The translations under genes were made by a program, and so were the position numbers. A stretch of 64,000 nucleotides of DNA, taken from an uncultured Bacteroidia bacterium (GTDB lineage Bacteria > Bacteroidota > Bacteroidia > Bacteroidales > CAJPTX01). How positions within the stretch are numbered: position 1 is the stretch's first letter; each line of letters starts with the position of its first letter. Below, in pieces: positions 8,417 to 15,736 of the stretch. A model generated the notes under the pieces. It worked only from the letters and a program-made list of their open reading frames with translations, was not told the origin of the DNA and did no database searches. The stretch covers positions 1 to 64,000 of the forward strand of contig CAMXWF010000001.1 in NCBI GenBank assembly GCA_947252645.1, given 5' to 3'.

Positions 8417-10510
8417 ATGCCACGGCCAGCAGGTCATGTAGGTTGCTGTTGGTGGTGTAATCTTTTTCTCCTTGTTGCTCTAGCTATATCTGGCTCGATA
8501 GGGGCAGTTGCCCAAGAGTCTAGGCTTCTTCCATCGGATTGGCGCTATCGGGTGCTGCAGTGGTTTCCGCCTGAGTTGGATGCACAGACGCTCCAGGAGT
8601 TTTTGGAAGAGCTGGAGTGGTTTTCCCGCCACCCGATTGATTTGCGTGAGGTATCAGTTGATGCGCTTCGCGGTTTTCCGCTTCTCTACCCTCACGAGGC
8701 TGAGACCATTAAGAGCTATTTGGAGCAGCATCCGGAGGAGGACGATTTTACGGTTCTAGCCTTTGTGCTGGGCCTGCCGAATGCGCGTACGGAGTTGCTT
8801 CGGCCCTTTTTCCGTTTGTCGGATGTGGGCGGTTCATCGTTACAGGGCAAGAGGATACGAGGCGAGGTGGTACATCGCTGGGCCTATGCTGTTCCTACGG
8901 TGTCCTTTGCCTCTCTGGGCGCACAGGAAGTCTATAAGCATGCAGTGGGTACGCCGCTTCAGATGCAGACGCGGTTGCAGCTGGATGCTATTGTGGGTTG
9001 GAGGTTTGCATTTAAGGGCAGTAAGCGTGCGGGCGAGCCGTTTTTCCATGCGTTCCATCCAGAGGGTTACCCTTATTACTCTGCCTATTTTGAGTATCGT
9101 CCCTTGCGCTACAATAGGGTGCAGCTGGTTGTGGGGGATTTTTCGGTACACTATGGTACGGGCCAGACAGTTGGTAGCCAGCTCATGAACTTCCAGGTTC
9201 TGGACCCGCAGTGTTGGGGCTTGCGCCAGCGACCGCTACAGGGGAAGCTAGGCTATGCTGACAACACGGTTTTGCGCGGGGCAGGGTTTCGTTGGGTTCC
9301 GCTCAAGTGGCTTCAGTATTCTCTATTTGTGTCAGCGCAACCCATTAGCGTGAGGTACGGTAGAGGCGTCGCGCAGGACTCAATAGTATCTATTCCAGTG
9401 GGGCCGAGCTATATTTCTAAGCTCCAGCATGAAGGCCGCTTCAATGCTTGGGAATATGTGTTTGGTGGCAATCTGGAATTGACTTACAAGAGGTTCAATG
9501 GCGGGGTTGTATTCTGCTATGACCATTTTTCTAGGCCTCTTGCGGTGCCTTCCTCAGCGAGCTATCGTCTTGATGTTGGGTCGCAGCGCAATCTGCGCGT
9601 AGGTATGTATGGATCCCTGTATCTAGGGGACTGGCGCCTGTGGACAGAGTTGACGTGTAGTAGGCTTTTGCGCGCAGAGGGAGTGCGTCCACAATGCTCA
9701 GCCATGGCGGGAATACTCTATTCGCCGAGCTATACTTTTTCGATTGGGGCGCAAGGTTACTATTACCCGGAGCGTGCGGGAGTGCGCCATGCACAGGGCG
9801 TGGTATCTCGGCCACAGAATAGACTGGGCGCCCTGGCAGCTATGCGCTGGAGTCCCCTGGAGGGCTACGTGTTGTTGCTGTCGTGCGGTTATCTTCGCTA
9901 TCCGAATAGCCATAAGATGCGTACGCAACCCAAGGAGACGTGGGAGGGAGGCTTTACTATCTCGATGCAGCCGAGCGCACGCTACCGCATCGTTGTGGGC
10001 TATAGTTTTCGTCCCTACCAAATGGTGCGCAGTGCGAAGACGGAGGCCATGTCGACGATTCGGGATATCCACACCGTGAAATGCGATGCTTCGGCTCTAC
10101 TATGGCCAGAGCTGGAGTTCCGCTTTTATGGAAGCTACCAGAAGTCGCGGCAACGTGGCGGTCTGGAGGGGAATTCTGGGGTGGTGGTCTCGCTTGACAT
10201 TATAGCGCGGTTGTTTTCCGACCGTTTGCGCTTTTACCTTCGGCCAGCATATTTCAATAGCCAGGGAGCTGGCCTGCGGGCCATGCTCTACGAACCTACG
10301 CCTCTTTACGGTACGTTTATGCATCGTTTTTCGGGTCGTGGTTGGCGTTTCTGCGCCATGTGCCGGTATCGACCTATATACTCCCTTACGCTCTGGTTTA
10401 AAGCGGATTGGAATCTTTACACCAGAGGCTATCTGGGAACGTTGTCCAAGCTGGAGCAGTGCCGTAGACAGCACGTAAATGTGAGTTTGCAGGCACTCTA
10501 TGAATTCTAG
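8417..10510 (+). CDS. Helix-hairpin-helix plus outer-membrane barrel protein
   Basis: I chose the ATG at 8417 over an upstream ATG at 8360 because it follows the cdsA stop, has GAGGTGG upstream and starts a signal peptide (hydrophobic LFLLVALAISGSIGAVA). About 697 residues. Residues about 45-130 look like paired helix-hairpin-helix modules (LREVSVDALRGFPLL and FVLGLPNARTELLRPFF). The rest alternates short aromatic beta strands and ends in an aromatic residue (LQALYEF), as outer-membrane barrels do. Bacteroidota genomes carry proteins of this type annotated only as HhH-domain proteins, and their function is unknown. Whether the HhH part binds DNA outside the cytoplasm is not known. Confidence 0.7.
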   Translation: MPRPAGHVGCCWWCNLFLLVALAISGSIGAVAQESRLLPSDWRYRVLQWFPPELDAQTLQEFLEELEWFSRHPIDLREVSVDALRGFPLLYPHEAETIKSYLEQHPEEDDFTVLAFVLGLPNARTELLRPFFRLSDVGGSSLQGKRIRGEVVHRWAYAVPTVSFASLGAQEVYKHAVGTPLQMQTRLQLDAIVGWRFAFKGSKRAGEPFFHAFHPEGYPYYSAYFEYRPLRYNRVQLVVGDFSVHYGTGQTVGSQLMNFQVLDPQCWGLRQRPLQGKLGYADNTVLRGAGFRWVPLKWLQYSLFVSAQPISVRYGRGVAQDSIVSIPVGPSYISKLQHEGRFNAWEYVFGGNLELTYKRFNGGVVFCYDHFSRPLAVPSSASYRLDVGSQRNLRVGMYGSLYLGDWRLWTELTCSRLLRAEGVRPQCSAMAGILYSPSYTFSIGAQGYYYPERAGVRHAQGVVSRPQNRLGALAAMRWSPLEGYVLLLSCGYLRYPNSHKMRTQPKETWEGGFTISMQPSARYRIVVGYSFRPYQMVRSAKTEAMSTIRDIHTVKCDASALLWPELEFRFYGSYQKSRQRGGLEGNSGVVVSLDIIARLFSDRLRFYLRPAYFNSQGAGLRAMLYEPTPLYGTFMHRFSGRGWRFCAMCRYRPIYSLTLWFKADWNLYTRGYLGTLSKLEQCRRQHVNVSLQALYEF

Positions 10511-10658
10511 GGCCACGGAGGGTTCTACCAGCAGGTCGATTGCGGTGCGCGGTGAGAGAGCTATGGTGTAATGGGTTGGTCGCGCTGGCAAGAGAGGCTG
10601 GATTGGCCGCATGGTTATGCTGTGGCCGGGTTGCCAGCGGGAGAAGAGGGAAAAGGGT

Positions 10659-10666
10659 TACCTTTG
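10659..10666 (+). promoter_or_regulatory. Putative -7 element (TACCTTTG) before the cheR operon
   Basis: TACCTTTG matches the Bacteroidota -7 consensus TAnnTTTG and lies 23 nt before the cheR start. A TTG at 10631-10633 is farther away (25 nt) than the usual spacing, so the -33 element is uncertain. Confidence 0.5.
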
Positions 10667-10689
10667 GGAAGGTATAAGAGCTATGGCCG

Positions 10690-11550
10690 ATGGGGCAAGG
10701 GGTAGGCGTTGCGTCTGTAACGGATGGTTTTTCGGTTCTAGTGGCAGCGTTGCAGTCGGTCACGGGGTGTGACCTGTCGGAATATTCTGACAAGTCGTTG
10801 CGTCGGCGTATGCGTAAGCTTTCGCAGGATGAGGGTGCAGACTATGGTCAGCTCTTGGTGCGACTGAGAGAGCGACCTGCCTACGCTGAGCATATGCTCA
10901 ACAAGATCACGGTGAACACGAGTGAACTTTTTCGGGATCCGCCTATGTGGCAAGCACTGCGCAGCCATGGTCTGCTGCGGTTGCGCTATCATAGCCAGGT
11001 GAGCGTTTGGCATGCGGGGTGTTCAATGGGCCAGGAGGTGTATTCCATGCTCATGTTGCTCAATGAACTGGGGATGATGATGCGCACCAAGGTGTATGCT
11101 TCCGACCTGAATAGTGAGGTGCTTTTGCGAGCGAAGGAGGGACGGTATCTGTATCGGTTCAACTTGGATTACCTCAATAATTTCGACAGGGTCATCAACA
11201 CCAACCCACTGGATTACAGAGATAAGCCGAATGTACCCTACGAGAAGTATCTGGAGATAAACCGGGAGGAGGATTGGTTACGCGTGCGAGCGTGTCTGCG
11301 CAGTCGTCCGCTATTTAAGCGTAGCGACCTGACGCGCTGCGAGAATCCCTTCTACGTCAAGTATGATGTGATATTTTGCCGCAACGTGATTATCTATTTT
11401 AATAAGAGCCTTCAGAGTAGGCTTTTCCGTTTTTTCTACCAGAATCTGTACCCTGGAGGATTGCTGGTGCTGGGTCGGCATGAGTCGATAGCAGGAGTAG
11501 CCGATGAGCTATTTATGCCCTACTCCGAGTTTTATCTCAGGAGGGATTAG
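10690..11550 (+). CDS. cheR: CheR-type protein-glutamate methyltransferase
   Basis: CheR methylates glutamates of chemoreceptors using S-adenosylmethionine. The 286-residue protein has the all-helical N-domain and the methyltransferase core: VNTSELFRDP, the SAM-binding motif WHAGCSMGQEVYS (about residues 100-112), the acidic residue in YASDLN, and the late motif DVIFCRNVIIYF. All key motifs are intact. It is the first gene of the 11-gene operon, and the next start is 2 nt downstream. No CheA, CheW or CheY is nearby. Candidate substrates in the window are the MCP at 37606 and the MCP-like start at 63832, or the GAF proteins of this operon. Confidence 0.9.
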   Translation: MGQGVGVASVTDGFSVLVAALQSVTGCDLSEYSDKSLRRRMRKLSQDEGADYGQLLVRLRERPAYAEHMLNKITVNTSELFRDPPMWQALRSHGLLRLRYHSQVSVWHAGCSMGQEVYSMLMLLNELGMMMRTKVYASDLNSEVLLRAKEGRYLYRFNLDYLNNFDRVINTNPLDYRDKPNVPYEKYLEINREEDWLRVRACLRSRPLFKRSDLTRCENPFYVKYDVIFCRNVIIYFNKSLQSRLFRFFYQNLYPGGLLVLGRHESIAGVADELFMPYSEFYLRRD

Positions 11551-11552
11551 CC

Positions 11553-13463
11553 ATGTGGGGCAAGCAGTTTTTGAGGCGTTTTTATAGTTCGTTTGGTTTG
11601 CTTTCCCGGTTGCGCTGGTGGGTTGTGCTGCTGGTTGCGCTACTGTTAGGTGGCTCGCTGCGCATACTCTTTGGTGTGGCGTTACGCGTGCAAACAGCGC
11701 GCGATACGCAGATGCTGGCCCTCTACGTGTCTCGTTTGGGGGCCTTGGTGGAAGCCCGGGGCGGTGATGTGGCGCAGCTGGACTCCGCGGGGCTTTTGCG
11801 TCGAATGTTCAGTACTCCCGTGCTGGGGACTACGTGCTACCCCATGTTGATACGTCCCACAGGCCAGCTGGAGTACCATTTTTACCGTGCAGGACAATAT
11901 ATAGGGCAAGAGGCCTTGGAAGCCATGGCTCGCTCGAAGGATCGTCAAGGCACCATCCGCTACACCTACCAGCGGCAGCCGCAGCGCGAGGTTTTACTTA
12001 CCTACGACTACTTGCCGGAGTTGGGAGTCTATGTGGCGGTGGAGCGGGATCCCCACGAGCTCACCGAGGGCCGTTTGTTGCTAGCCCACACCATGTGGCT
12101 GCTGTTTCTGGGAGGCGTGCTGCTGACGTTTGTGCTAGCCAGCGTGCAGTTGCGGGGAGGTACGCGCTTTGTAAATGCGCTGGAATCCCGGTTGTCATCG
12201 TTGGCGCGAGGCGAGCATCCAGAGGCGATGCCTGAGGGTAGGACCCCTATGGCGCTAGGTCTGAGCCGGGCCGTCAACACGCTCATAAGCTGGCTTACCC
12301 GCACGACCGAGTTTACGCAGGCGATAGGGGAGAAGGAGCTGGATGCGGCCTATGAGCCTTTGGGTGAGCAGGATGCGCTGGGTCAGGCTTTGCTAGCCAT
12401 GCGCGAGCGTTTGCGCGAGCAGCAGCTGGAGACGGCGCGCCAGAAGTCCGAGGAGTCCATACGTAACTGGACCAATAGCAGTTTGGCCGATTTTAGTAAG
12501 ACGCTCCGCGAGCATGGCAGCAATATGGAGGAGCTATCTATGGCGGTGCTTCAGCAGCTTGTGCATCATCTTGGAGCCGTGGAGGGTGGCTTTTACATTT
12601 CCAGGCGTTCTCCAACAGGCGAGGAGGTGCTGTCGCTGAGTGCAGCTTTTGCGTATGGACGCCAGAAATTTTTGTCCCAGGAGATCAAGCTTGGAGAGGG
12701 GCTTGTGGGTACCTGCGCCCAGGAGCGCCAATACATTTACATGACCGAGATACCCGCCGATTACTGCACTATAACCTCTGGGATAGGCGAAACGCCCCCC
12801 CGGGCCTTGCTGCTGTTGCCACTCAAGAATGAGGAACACCTCTACGGGGTGATTGAGCTGGCTTCGCTGCGGGCGTTTGCCCCGCATGAGATAGCCTTTG
12901 CCCAGATGCTCTCGGAGAGCATAGCGATGACCCTCATGAGTACTCAGAGTACGCAGCGGATGGCCGAGCTATTCAAGGAGTCGCAGTTGCAGCGCGAGCA
13001 GGTACGCGAGCAAGAGGAGCAGATGCGCCAGAATCTGGAAGAGATGCGCGCCACCCAGGAGGAGATGGAGCGCAAAACCGAGAAGGTGGCCCAGCTAGAG
13101 GGCGCAGTGAATGAGTGCTTCCTGTATGGTGAGCTCGATGGTAATTTGCGTGTAGTGCGCGCCAATAGTCGTTGTGCCGACCTGGAGCAGTCTTGGGGTG
13201 TACCCTTGCGTCCGGGCGCCCTTCTGAGTGAGGTGCTTACGATGGCGTATGGTCAGCTCGATGGGGCCAAGCGCTTACAAGAGGTGTCTCGGCAGTTGGA
13301 TCAGGGCAGTCACTGCGTCATGCAATTCAGCTTGGAGCGTGCGCAGATTCGACTGGTGGTGCAGCTTTCGCTCTCGGTGGGGCATAGGGAGGGGGAACAC
13401 TATGCGGGTGTATATTTTGTGGGGGCCTACTTCGATGGGGCGACCAATAAAGAGGGCCTGTGA
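11553..13463 (+). CDS. Membrane-bound GAF sensor protein with coiled coil and PAS-like tail
   Basis: 636 residues. Two membrane segments (about 22-42 and 177-198) enclose an extracytoplasmic domain of about 130 residues. A HAMP-like linker and helical region follow, then a GAF domain (about 328-462) with KLGEGLVGTCAQERQYIYMT and then PADYCTITSG, then a coiled coil (about 465-515) and a degenerate PAS-like tail. There is no kinase, phosphatase or cyclase domain, so it probably passes a signal to partner proteins. The same GAF block recurs in the proteins at 14849 and 15726. The stop overlaps the next start (TGATG). Confidence 0.75.
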   Translation: MWGKQFLRRFYSSFGLLSRLRWWVVLLVALLLGGSLRILFGVALRVQTARDTQMLALYVSRLGALVEARGGDVAQLDSAGLLRRMFSTPVLGTTCYPMLIRPTGQLEYHFYRAGQYIGQEALEAMARSKDRQGTIRYTYQRQPQREVLLTYDYLPELGVYVAVERDPHELTEGRLLLAHTMWLLFLGGVLLTFVLASVQLRGGTRFVNALESRLSSLARGEHPEAMPEGRTPMALGLSRAVNTLISWLTRTTEFTQAIGEKELDAAYEPLGEQDALGQALLAMRERLREQQLETARQKSEESIRNWTNSSLADFSKTLREHGSNMEELSMAVLQQLVHHLGAVEGGFYISRRSPTGEEVLSLSAAFAYGRQKFLSQEIKLGEGLVGTCAQERQYIYMTEIPADYCTITSGIGETPPRALLLLPLKNEEHLYGVIELASLRAFAPHEIAFAQMLSESIAMTLMSTQSTQRMAELFKESQLQREQVREQEEQMRQNLEEMRATQEEMERKTEKVAQLEGAVNECFLYGELDGNLRVVRANSRCADLEQSWGVPLRPGALLSEVLTMAYGQLDGAKRLQEVSRQLDQGSHCVMQFSLERAQIRLVVQLSLSVGHREGEHYAGVYFVGAYFDGATNKEGL

Positions 13464-14284
13464 TGTTGTTTTCTATTAAGGCCGCACGGGAGGTGGTAGC
13501 GCAGGTTAAGCTGAGCTATGGTGATGATTTGACCGACCTTTCGCTCCCCTTCCTTCAGCATAGATTGTGGCGCATGCTTGGCCGGCTGGGTATGCGTCGG
13601 AGTGAGGATTTGCTCGCACGGCTTCGTCAGGGCGACCCGGCTTTCTATGCTGATTTTTTGCAGTTGCTTTGGCCACGGACCACCGAGATGTTTCGCGATC
13701 CCTCATTTTGGCGTTTGTTGAGAGATAGCGTCATCCCGCTTCTGACCCAGTCCGGGCATCCGCTGCGCGTTTGGCAGGCGGCATTTGATAGCGGAGAGGA
13801 GCTGTATTCGTTGCTCATACTACTGGAAGAGCTAGGCATGGACGATAGCGTGGTGTATAGCAGCTACATGGGAGCGCATATGCTGCGAGGAGCTGAGTCG
13901 GGGTGCCTTGTGTCCGGGAGCCTGAAAGTCCATGAGGGCAATTACCAGCGGTTCAACATGGAAGGGGACATTCACCGCTACGTGCAGGAGTCAGCCAGCG
14001 GCGAAGTGCGTTTTATTCTGCCGAGTCTATCGTCAGTGACCTTTGTGGCCCAAGCGGTGGGGTTTCAGGCTCTCGCGGAGCCGGTGGACTTGATACTTTG
14101 CCGCAACCAATTGCTGTACTTTGCGAGTGGTCTGAGCGCGCGGAATGTAGCGGTGCTGGCCAGCAGCTTGGTAAAAGGCGGAATGCTGGGTGTAGGGATA
14201 CGGGAGTGTTTGGCAGGTACTGAGAATACCGCTATATTTACGCTGGTAAATGGTGAGGAGAGGGTCTATCGGTGTGTTGGGTGA
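13463..14284 (+). CDS. CheR-like protein with altered SAM-binding motif
   Basis: About 273 residues, starting at the ATG that overlaps the previous TGA (GTG at 13460 is the alternative). It aligns along its whole length with CheR: TTEMFRDPSFW matches the N-domain/core junction, and LILCRNQLLYF matches the late core motif. The SAM-binding motif that reads AGCSMGQE in the first CheR reads AAFDSGEE here. The glycine, cysteine and serine are lost. The acidic SAM-ribose residue region is also changed (YSSYMGAH). It may be an inactive regulator or scaffold, or an enzyme with changed chemistry. It lies between the GAF sensor and cheB. Confidence 0.72.
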   Translation: MLFSIKAAREVVAQVKLSYGDDLTDLSLPFLQHRLWRMLGRLGMRRSEDLLARLRQGDPAFYADFLQLLWPRTTEMFRDPSFWRLLRDSVIPLLTQSGHPLRVWQAAFDSGEELYSLLILLEELGMDDSVVYSSYMGAHMLRGAESGCLVSGSLKVHEGNYQRFNMEGDIHRYVQESASGEVRFILPSLSSVTFVAQAVGFQALAEPVDLILCRNQLLYFASGLSARNVAVLASSLVKGGMLGVGIRECLAGTENTAIFTLVNGEERVYRCVG

Positions 14285-14871
14285 GCGGTGTGCCGCAGCG
14301 AGATTATAGAGTGGTGGCGATAGGGGGATCGGCAGGGAGCTTCCAGGTGGTGTCGAAGATACTGCATGGTTTGCCGAGCGACTTTGAGCTGTCGGTGCTG
14401 CTGTGCCTCCATCGGCTAAAGCATGTGCGTTCAGGCTTTGTGGAGGCTCTGATGGTGCGCTCGTCTATCCCCGTAGGGGAGCCCGATGACAAGGAGCTCC
14501 TGCGGGGCGGCAGAGCCTACCTGGCCCCGTCCAACTACCACATGTACGTGGAGCTTGGGGGACGGTTTGCCCTTTCCACCGAGGAGGTGGTGAACCATTC
14601 CCGCCCATCGATTGATTTGACCTTTTGCTCTGTCGGGCAGGTGTATCGGGAGAAGGCTGTAGGGGTGATACTGAGCGGGGCGAACAGCGATGGGGCCGCG
14701 GGCTTGGCCTACCTGAAGAGTCAGGGCGGCTACGCCATAGTGCAGCAGCCCGAGGAGAGCGAAGTGCGCACAATGCCCGAAGCTGCGCTGAAGGCTACGA
14801 GTGTGGATAGGGTGTGCAGCGTTGCGTCGATAGTGGAATTTTTGTGCAATGTGGGCACAGGCAAGGCATAG
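14272..14871 (+). CDS. cheB: Stand-alone CheB-type methylesterase domain
   Basis: CheB removes methyl groups from receptor glutamates or deamidates glutamine. At 199 residues this is the catalytic domain only, without the N-terminal receiver domain of classical CheB. The triad is visible: Ser20 in AIGGSAGS, His47 in LCLHRLK, Asp140 in LSGANSDGAAGL. GTG at 14272 is preceded by AGGAGAGGG at a good distance; GTG at 14281 also overlaps the upstream stop. Without a receiver domain it cannot be controlled by CheA-type phosphorylation in the usual way, so activity may be set by the partner proteins of this operon. Confidence 0.88.
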   Translation: MCWVSGVPQRDYRVVAIGGSAGSFQVVSKILHGLPSDFELSVLLCLHRLKHVRSGFVEALMVRSSIPVGEPDDKELLRGGRAYLAPSNYHMYVELGGRFALSTEEVVNHSRPSIDLTFCSVGQVYREKAVGVILSGANSDGAAGLAYLKSQGGYAIVQQPEESEVRTMPEAALKATSVDRVCSVASIVEFLCNVGTGKA

Positions 14872-15736
14872 GTTGCGCGTGCGTCTGCGGTATCAGCACC
14901 GCAAGCTGCGCCGTTGGTGGGCGCGTGCTGCAGAATTGGTGATGCGCTATGGAGTGGTCTTTATTGCGCTAGAGCTTTTGTTGCTCGCAGTGGCGCTAGC
15001 TGCGGTGTTTAGTGTCAGGGAGTACTTTGGGTGGGAATTCTGGAGTCTGCTGGGAGTTGGGCTGCTCGTGGTGTGTGTGCAGCTCTATCAGCTCCATGCG
15101 TTTCTAGTGCAACGGCATGAGATGGATACCGTCAGGCAGTTGGCCGAGCAGCGCCTGCACGAGCTTAACCAGGTGCAGGGGGACTTACAGCGTATTCGCG
15201 ATGATGCCTTGGCCGTAGAGCAGCAGGCGCAAGAGAGTAGCGATCGCTGTACGCAGCTTTGCCAGGGTCTACGTGGCGACAGTGTAGAGGCCTTGAGCAG
15301 AAGCTTCTTCGAGCAAGTTGCCCACGAGTGGCAGTTGGTGCAGGGTGTGCTGTTCTTGGGTACGCCCCGCGAGAGCCTGTTCACGCAGCGGGCCAGCTAT
15401 GCCTACTTCCGCCTAGATGCCGCACAGGCTCAATTTGCGCTGGGGGAGACGTTGACGGGTCAAGTCGTGGCCAATGGGGAGCCGCTCTACCTAGAGAATC
15501 TCCCCTCAGACTACCGGGTGATAGTATCAGGCTTGGGACGGGCTGTACCAAACAGTCTATACATATTCCCCGTGGGCGATGCCTCCCACCCATTTTACGG
15601 GGCGGTGGAGTTGGCATTTTTTTGTAAGTACGGGTTGCAAGAGCAGGACTTGATGTGGAGGTTTGTGCAGGAATTCAGCCGTCGACTGCTGGAGCTGCCC
15701 TACCAAGGCGAGGAGGGGGGCGAGCATGTGGCATAG
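14849..15736 (+). CDS. Short membrane GAF-domain protein
   Basis: 295 residues with an arginine-rich N-terminus, two adjacent membrane segments (about 34-55 and 63-85), a coiled coil (about 92-140) and a GAF domain (about 145-285). The GAF domain shares the block of its neighbours in weakened form: ALGETLTGQVVANGEPLYLE, then LPSDYRVIVSG. There is no extracytoplasmic domain and no output domain. It overlaps cheB by 23 nt, and the following phosphatase gene starts inside it. It probably acts as a signalling partner of the larger GAF proteins. Ligand unknown. Confidence 0.75.
   Translation: MWAQARHRLRVRLRYQHRKLRRWWARAAELVMRYGVVFIALELLLLAVALAAVFSVREYFGWEFWSLLGVGLLVVCVQLYQLHAFLVQRHEMDTVRQLAEQRLHELNQVQGDLQRIRDDALAVEQQAQESSDRCTQLCQGLRGDSVEALSRSFFEQVAHEWQLVQGVLFLGTPRESLFTQRASYAYFRLDAAQAQFALGETLTGQVVANGEPLYLENLPSDYRVIVSGLGRAVPNSLYIFPVGDASHPFYGAVELAFFCKYGLQEQDLMWRFVQEFSRRLLELPYQGEEGGEHVA

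Noticed and set aside
10690..14871. A classical chemotaxis operon
   Set aside because: CheA, CheW, CheY and motility genes are absent, CheB lacks its receiver, and the downstream genes are of the Sia type.
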